A stretch of 64,000 nt of DNA. Origin: Pyricularia pennisetigena (taxonomy: Eukaryota; Ascomycota; Sordariomycetes; Magnaporthales; Pyriculariaceae). Location: the NCBI RefSeq assembly GCF_004337985.1, contig NC_043743.1, positions 3,674,580-3,738,579 of the forward strand, in the 5' to 3' direction. The position numbers and the translations under genes were made by a program. This document shows positions 58,314-64,000 of this stretch, in pieces. Below the pieces are notes generated by a model, which was not told where the DNA came from, ran no database searches, and saw only the letters and a program-made list of their open reading frames with translations. Within the stretch, counting starts at the first letter, position 1. Each line of letters begins with the position of its first letter.

Positions 58314-58887
58314 TGTTGCGGTTTGCTTTACGAATGGCTTCGTTTTGAGAATGTTCGAGTTGTTGCAGTGCAGTACCTAATATTCCTTTGGAGCGACTCC
58401 GAGATGGACAAGAAGCTCCTGTGGTGGGTCTTAGTGGCAGGGATCGGACCAATGACTGTGAGGACATTTACGATTAGCCGAGTTAATCCGAAGGCACCCC
58501 TGATTCTTTGATCCTCGGTGGCTACTGCACATGCAAAACATGCTCGGCGAAAAGGCTGCGGTAACTATACGACATCTATGACAGCCCTAACAACCCCGAT
58601 TCGGTGGCTTTAGTTGCATCTTGGATTTCATTTCTTCTCTACTTTCCTATAGAGATCACTACCATAGCTATATCCGAGGGGATCGGAATAAGTGGCAATC
58701 GAAAATTGCCTCCCAATTACCCCGATATTCACGTCGTTCCGATCGATGTAAGTGACCCACTTTTTTATCGCCTCTGCCGCATCTCTTCCCGTCGCGCCTC
58801 TCGGTACTTACGTCCGTCAACCTCAGTTACTCTCCTCGATAGACGCCTACTTCCTCTTTCTTCCCACAAAGAAAACAAGCAGCCACA
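58314..58887. promoter_or_regulatory. Shared divergent promoter region of SDH1 and SDH2
   Basis: The 574 bp between the two complex II start codons hold two CCAAT boxes (58449-58453 and 58713-58717). GATCGGA occurs twice directly (58442-58448, 58681-58687) and once inverted (58738-58744). TCGGTGGCT occurs twice (58515-58523, 58601-58609). CCAAT boxes bind the HAP complex, known in fungi to control respiratory genes; whether these are used is inference. Confidence 0.55.
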
Positions 58888-59848
58888 ATGGCATCTCTCC
58901 GCTCTACCAGTAGGCTTTTCGCCTCTGCGCGACCAACTGCTGCGCTCAGGAAGCCAGCGATGGTTTCTGTTCGCTCAATGGCCTCGGTCGGCGAGTCTGA
59001 GTCCAAGATGAAGACTTTCCAAATCTACCGTTGGGACCCCAGCCAGCCGTCCGAGAAGCCACGAATGCAGACCTACACCCTCGACCTCAACAAGACCGGG
59101 CCCATGGTTCTCGACGCTCTGGTCAGGATCAAGAACGAGCTGGACCCGACCTTGACTTTCCGCCGAAGCTGCAGAGAGGGTATCTGTGGAAGCTGCGCCA
59201 TGAACATCAACGGAACCAACACATTGGCATGCTTGTGTAAGTGTCAACCAAGAGGCATAGATCCTATACATGTGCTAATGATGAGTGACGACAGGCCGTA
59301 TTCCTACCGAGGCTTCTTCCGAAGTCAAGATCTACCCGCTACCGCACACCTACGTGGTCAAGGACCTGGTTCCTGACCTGACACACTTCTACAAGCAGTA
59401 CAGGTCGATCAAGCCTTACCTGCAGAGGGACGATCCTGCGCCTGACGTGAGTTGACACACGGAGGTCTTGGGTTTGAGGCAGAATCAAACTATTGGATTC
59501 GCTAACATGACTGCGCGCGTATAGGGAAAGGAGTACCGCCAATCCAAGGCGGACAGGAGAAAGCTCGACGGCCTCTACGAGTGCATTCTCTGCGCATGCT
59601 GCTCGACCTCTTGCCCGTCGTACTGGTGGAACTCGGAGGAGTACCTGGGTCCTGCCATCCTGCTCCAGTCATACAGGTGGCTGGCTGATTCTCGTGACCA
59701 GCGCAAGGTAGAGCGTCGCCAGGCACTGGACAACTCGATGAGCCTGTACCGTTGCCACACTATTCTCAACTGCACAAGGACCTGCCCGAAGGGTCTCAAC
59801 CCGGCCAAGGCTATCGCTGAGATCAAGAAGGAGATGGCTTTTGCATGA
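58888..59848 (+). CDS. SDH2: Succinate dehydrogenase iron-sulfur subunit, mitochondrial
   Basis: Three exons, 58888-59236, 59295-59446 and 59525-59848, give 274 residues. An Arg/Ser/Ala-rich presequence covers about the first 32 residues. The [2Fe-2S] ligands are Cys95, Cys100, Cys103 and Cys115. The [4Fe-4S] and [3Fe-4S] ligands lie in [12 protein letters not shown] (Cys187-Cys197) and in [12 protein letters not shown]. Quinone-site residues that mutate in fungicide-resistant fungi are in the usual sensitive form: Pro198, Asn203 and His245 (Botrytis positions 225, 230 and 272). The subunit carries electrons from the flavoprotein to ubiquinone in complex II. Both introns are short (58 and 78 nt) with GT..AG ends. 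Confidence 0.96.
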
Positions 59849-60837
59849 GAGGTGTGAGGAAGACGGCGATGGAGATTGCGTTGAGGGGTGGAAAACAAAA
59901 CTGCTACATCCAGTGTTTTATAGGCCTTGCTTTTAGTTCTCCTTGGTTTATAAGTGTTGCCGGAGTTGGTGTTAATACTAGTATAACCCTGTTACCCTAG
60001 CTGAATTCGAGCTGTTCCATTGATTTCATCCAGTTACTGTTGGTCTGTACAGCTTCAATAAGAGGGACATAGACATTTTGATTAAATAGACGACCAGGGA
60101 ACCTCCCACGGCCTTATTGTCTCCTTGAGAGGACATATCGTGACTAAGTACAGGGGGCACGTGACAGCTGACCGAACACATTCAGCTCCTCAGTCACGTG
60201 GAAACCTTCTCCACATTTCTATGCATGGCGCATTCAGCAAAATGACGACACGAGGAAATTCTTTGGGGATAATTAATCGTACAGTAGCGATTCCCGTGTT
60301 TCGGTATTTCGCGGTAGAAAAAAATGGGGATTATTCAACAGGCCAACGACACATTGCCGAGAAAGATTGCCTCGCACCACATGAATCGCAATTGAACTCT
60401 CTCGGCCGGCTTTCATTATACTTCTTCTTCATAATAGTATGAAATTGCGTGTTTAAAGTTCTTTGAGCCACACCAGTTAACCGGCCGGAGACGAGGGACA
60501 GGCCTCGTGGCAGCCAGGGCAGCAGGCAGGCAGGCAAGCAGGCAGAGAAAGCCAATAATGCATGCGATGGCAGCGGCAATGAGGAGTCTCCTGGTACCTT
60601 CCTCCCGGCCATATTCTCAACGTACATACGCCAAAGCTCGACCCTGTGATGTGTTTAGAATAAAGCACGTCTTCAGAGCAATATAAACTGACCACTCGTC
60701 CAATCTCATCGTTAGGTTATCTTTTCTCCGGAGCGTCTCATCTTTCTTCACCTATCGCAAGACAGGGCAGACATCTGTCGCTGAACAGCCCAAGACGATG
60801 GGCCTCGTCGGCAGCATCCCCGCCACCAGCATCACAA
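59849..60837. other. Intergenic; probable upstream coding of PTC7
   Basis: SDH2 3' flank followed by the PTC7 promoter region. The frame of PTC7 stays open upstream to 60664 with presequence-like codons but no ATG. A separate ATG at 60558 opens a short Met/Ala/Arg-rich frame that could be a first exon. Confidence 0.5.
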
Positions 60838-61941
60838 ATGCCGTTTACATATAGCGTTGCCGCCTCATACATCGGCAAGGACCGCCCGTACGACCCAGCA
60901 ACACATGTCTTTCACTTCAACCCACACCACCGAATACAACCGAACAACAACAAGCGTTTGCGCCCCGAAAGTGGACAGGATGCCTTCTTTGTATCCCGTC
61001 TTGGCGATACGGGAGGTGTCGCGCTAGGTGTGGCGGATGGCGTCGGCGGCTGGATGGACTCGGGCGTCGACCCGGCCGACTTCTCGCACGGCCTCTGCGG
61101 CAACATGGCGAGCGTAGCGTATGCGCACCGGCCGGCCGCACCGTCTGCCGGACCACAAGACCCGCAACTGCCATCTACATCGGCTTTATCTCCTCCGTTG
61201 ACGGCCCGCCGCCTTCTTCAGCTTGGGTATGATGCCGTCTGTGCGGACCGCTCCATCCCAGCCGGCGGTTCCACGGCTGTGGTGGCCCTCCTCCAACCCG
61301 AGGGCACACTGGAGGTGGCCAACTTGGGCGACTCCGGGTTCGTGCAGTTGCGCGCCAATGCTGTGCACGCCGCCTCGACACCCCAGATCCACGCATTCAA
61401 CACGCCCTTCCAGCTCTCGGTCATCCCGCCGGGCATCATGGCGCGCATGGCCATGTTTGGCGGTGCTCAGCTCAGCGACATGCCCCGCGACGCAGAGGTA
61501 ACGCGTCACGGCTTGCGTCACGGCGACGTGCTCGTCTTTGCATCCGACGGCGTCTGGGATAACCTTTTCAACCAGGACATCTTGCGGGTCGTCTGCTCCA
61601 GCATGGCGGCCGTTGGCGCCTGGGAGGCAACCGAGAGTGGGACCAAAGTGGCGGCAGACTTGACACCCTTCACGCGGCCAGACATCGTAGCTGCGGATCA
61701 AGGGGCCAAGGCCAAGCCGGTTGTCACGCTACAGAGTCTCATCGCTACAGAGATCACCGCTGCTGCCAAGGCTGCAAGCGTGAACAGGAAGCTTGACGGA
61801 CCGTTTGCCAAGGAAGTCAAGAAATATTTCCCGCGCGATAATTGGAGGGGAGGCAAGGTAGATGACATCTGCGTTGTCGTCGCCATTGTCTCCGAGGGAT
61901 CGGCGGCGATATCGGAACCCAAGCTGAAGAGCCGGCTTTAG
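60838..61941 (+). CDS. PTC7: PP2C-type protein phosphatase, mitochondrial Ptc7-like
   Basis: The frame from Met at 60838 gives 367 residues. The PP2C metal-binding and catalytic motifs are present: GQDAFFV, GVADGVGGWMDSGVDP, the NLGDSGFVQLR strand, FASDGVWDNLF and the final VDDICVVVAIV. The start FTYSVAASYIGKDRP and the GVADGVGGW form define the Ptc7/SpoIIE-like mitochondrial group. In yeast this phosphatase acts on coenzyme Q biosynthesis proteins in mitochondria. The first Met lies directly at the conserved region, so the mitochondrial presequence is missing from this model. The in-frame upstream codons read SPRRWASSAAS, presequence-like and stop-free to 60664, suggesting at least one 5' exon. 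Function is strong; the 5' end is unresolved. Confidence 0.88.
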   Translation: MPFTYSVAASYIGKDRPYDPATHVFHFNPHHRIQPNNNKRLRPESGQDAFFVSRLGDTGGVALGVADGVGGWMDSGVDPADFSHGLCGNMASVAYAHRPAAPSAGPQDPQLPSTSALSPPLTARRLLQLGYDAVCADRSIPAGGSTAVVALLQPEGTLEVANLGDSGFVQLRANAVHAASTPQIHAFNTPFQLSVIPPGIMARMAMFGGAQLSDMPRDAEVTRHGLRHGDVLVFASDGVWDNLFNQDILRVVCSSMAAVGAWEATESGTKVAADLTPFTRPDIVAADQGAKAKPVVTLQSLIATEITAAAKAASVNRKLDGPFAKEVKKYFPRDNWRGGKVDDICVVVAIVSEGSAAISEPKLKSRL

Positions 61942-63433
61942 GAATTGCCAGACCGAAGCCTTTGATAAGGTTTTCCAACTGTGCTCCTCATAATTAGAAT
62001 TTTTACATCATATGCATTGCTTGGCGTTTTGGAACGGAAACAACAAAATCAAATCGAAAAAGAATGAGCTGTCGGTATTTCCAGGAAGCTCACATAGAAG
62101 CGCTATAGGGGAACCGTGTGTGGGTTTATTTTCGTATGTATGTTACAAACAAAATCATCTTTGGGGTTGTATCAACGATATAGGCAACGGGAAAACCTTG
62201 TTAATATGTGTTGAAATACTTGGCAAATATCTTGCTGTTCAATTTCAGTGCGGTGGAACAGTTTACTACTATGTATTATGAAGCTAACCGTTTGGAATAT
62301 CTGGTCGACTCAGCCTTGACTATTGGATCTCCCCTGCATAGTACGGCATTACATATAAATACCGTATGCCGTTGTGCAACGGCCGATGCCTACAGATGCG
62401 TCTGTGGTCCAATTCAAACATTGGACGTTCTGAGTCGGATTTAGGCGGCCTGAAACGGAACATTCCTAGAAAGTATTTTGGATAAAATGCAACCACCATA
62501 GTCGGTAGTATCAGTGAGGGATTTGCCCCCCATGAGGGGATGCTGCCCCGGATTCCCTTTGCAATTTTCTTGTCGATCCTGCTGAACCGAATCCAGGTCG
62601 CACAAAGCTAGTGCCGAACGTATGCAGTGTGCCTTCATATATGGCATATTAAGTAGGCCATCCCATCAGGCAAAAAGTAATATCAAAGTTGAGAATGAGT
62701 CGGGTTTTCTCTTCGGACATAAATTCCGAATCGCAAGTCAGTAGTCACAATCCACATGCCCAACCGGGCCATTACCAGGTCGCTCTTGTTTCATTGCATG
62801 CCATCAAGCTCAACTTGTTGCGACACTGCCTTGTTGGCCCACCCTTTCCACTTCATCTCAGACATCCGATATCCGATGAGGCGCAGGCCACCTATAACTG
62901 GCAGCTGAAGTTTACCGGCTTGACCTTAAGTATGGAAGACAAAAGGAGGAAAAAAAAAAAAATCTTGTGATTGGGTGGCCGGGATTTTGGGTTCGTTACC
63001 AACACCCGATTCTTTTCGTCTGGTTGGTGGCTACAGGGAATAGAGGCGACAACTAGATTCAAAGTCTATCTCAAGTTCTCAAGGATGTCAGCCGGCCTGC
63101 ACATATCTACGAAGTACTGGGGCGTCCATATGATGATTTGAAAGAAAAAAAAAAAAAGAAACCCTCACGACCACAAGGGCACATGGCGTAGCCTCGGTGT
63201 TTCTAGAAACGAAAGCCGCAACTTCAATCATCTCATAATTCACAATCCACTCTGCAAAGTGAACGTGTTGAATCTCGGGACGCATCGAAGCGGAAGCGAA
63301 ACCTTGATCGTCACAACGAAGCTTTTGCCGAGGGTGAAGGAACTTCGATTTTTCTTCCCTAGCAGAGATACCATAGGTTCCTTGTTCCGGGCTGCAGTAT
63401 CGAGAACATCAGAAAACAAAATACCGGGGTATC
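61942..63433. other. Intergenic between PTC7 and the GH125-like gene
   Basis: No gene recognised. Short frames at 62012-62444 and 62689-62970 lack motifs. A runs occur near 62950 and 63145. The promoter and leader of the next gene lie at the right end. Confidence 0.55.
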
Positions 63434-64000
63434 ATGCTGTGCTTCACAGGCTCCAGACGCACGAGGCTTTCCGTGCTCACAGGGACTCTGGTAATTGTAA
63501 CCGTGTACCTGAGCTTCAACCTCAGGGCCGGACCGGACCGCTACGATCTCGGCTCATACGCCCATCCCGGCCAAGAGGACGGTGGCACTCGGCCTCTATT
63601 CGATAGCGAATACGCCAAAGGAGGGCCGCCACCGGCCAGTGAGGGAGTGGCCACACAGAGCCCGCAGTCACATTCGCAGTCGACACCACCGGTGCGGCCT
63701 GCATCTTGTCTCGGTTTTGAAGACCTGCAAAACCGCCGGCCGAAGCCTTTCTCCGAGGGCAAGCGGAAGTTCCCGCTGGTGCGCCCGCCGCCGGAATGCC
63801 GAACATTCAGGCTCCCGTCCCTCGAGGCGCTGCTGGAGCGCATGAAAGGCGTCATCAAGGACCCGGACCTGTATCGGCTCTTTGAGAACAGCTACCCCAA
63901 CACGCTGGACACCATGATCAAATGGAAGGGTTACGCGAGGAAACCGGCCCCGCCGCCAGTCGAAGGTGTCGAGCAGCAGCCAGACGTCAAAGGTGAGCTC
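63434..64000 (+). CDS. GH125-like exo-alpha-1,6-mannosidase (Mug157 family), 5' part only
   Basis: The frame from the ATG at 63434 runs open to 63992, where an AAAG/GTGAGC donor starts an intron that leaves the window. The visible 186 codons give a short basic cytoplasmic tail, a type II membrane anchor at about residues 14-31 (LSVLTGTLVIVTVYLSF), a Pro/Ser-rich stem and the start of the catalytic region. That region includes RPPPECRTF, PSLEALLERMKGVIKDPDL and FENSYPNTLDTMIKW, which match the beginning of GH125/Mug157 proteins (former DUF1237). These are metal-independent alpha-mannosidases expected in the secretory pathway. The active-site acidic residues lie beyond the window, so activity cannot be judged here. 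Confidence 0.82.
   Translation, partial: MLCFTGSRRTRLSVLTGTLVIVTVYLSFNLRAGPDRYDLGSYAHPGQEDGGTRPLFDSEYAKGGPPPASEGVATQSPQSHSQSTPPVRPASCLGFEDLQNRRPKPFSEGKRKFPLVRPPPECRTFRLPSLEALLERMKGVIKDPDLYRLFENSYPNTLDTMIKWKGYARKPAPPPVEGVEQQPDVKGEL

Overview
This window looks like nuclear DNA of a filamentous ascomycete. Most genes are interrupted by short introns (about 70-180 nt) with GT..AG ends and CTRAC-type branch sites. The proteins are of fungal type, including a HOG-pathway MAPKKK, an Anp1 mannosyltransferase subunit, an Ssr4-type SWI/SNF-RSC subunit and a Lec1-like PX protein. Gene content and style suggest Sordariomycetes, probably Magnaporthales, but that placement is an inference and no marker here proves it. 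I found no rRNA or tRNA genes, no CRISPR array and no intact transposon.

Layout. Positions 1-2.4 kb show no recognisable gene. On the minus strand at 2.4-16.7 kb lie the MAPKKK Ssk2/SskB, a secreted protein of unknown function, the peroxisomal E2 Pex4 and a 1002-residue disordered Pro/Ser-rich protein. A gene-poor stretch of about 4.7 kb follows, with a 44-nt T tract. On the plus strand at 21.4-32 kb are the rRNA-processing factor Cgr1, a membrane-anchored coiled-coil protein, a protein I tentatively call Tubby-like, and the PX-domain protein Lec1. At 32.5-38 kb are two secreted proteins: a Cys-free 192-residue protein (minus) and a remarkable modular Cys-rich protein (plus). At 40.9-48.7 kb, all plus, are 6-phosphogluconate dehydrogenase, Ssr4 and the mitochondrial tRNA t6A enzyme Qri7. 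At 49.7-58.3 kb are Anp1 (minus), proteasome beta5 Pre2 (plus), the histone-fold subunit Dpb4 (minus) and succinate dehydrogenase flavoprotein (minus). The last gene is divergent from the succinate dehydrogenase iron-sulfur subunit (plus), with 574 bp between the two start codons. PP2C phosphatase Ptc7 follows, and the window ends inside a GH125-like mannosidase gene.

Functional links. The genes are mainly independent housekeeping loci and not a biosynthetic cluster. The 47-62 kb part is rich in mitochondrial functions: Qri7, both catalytic subunits of complex II from one shared promoter region, and Ptc7. Anp1 and the GH125-like protein both act on mannose glycans.

Most unusual item. The gene at 36.4-38.0 kb encodes a predicted secreted protein with five six-cysteine modules. 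Every module is cut at the same place by a phase-2 intron that splits a glycine codon, and one of these introns has a GC donor. I reconstructed exon structures by hand from splice signals and reading-frame continuity. None has been checked against transcripts.
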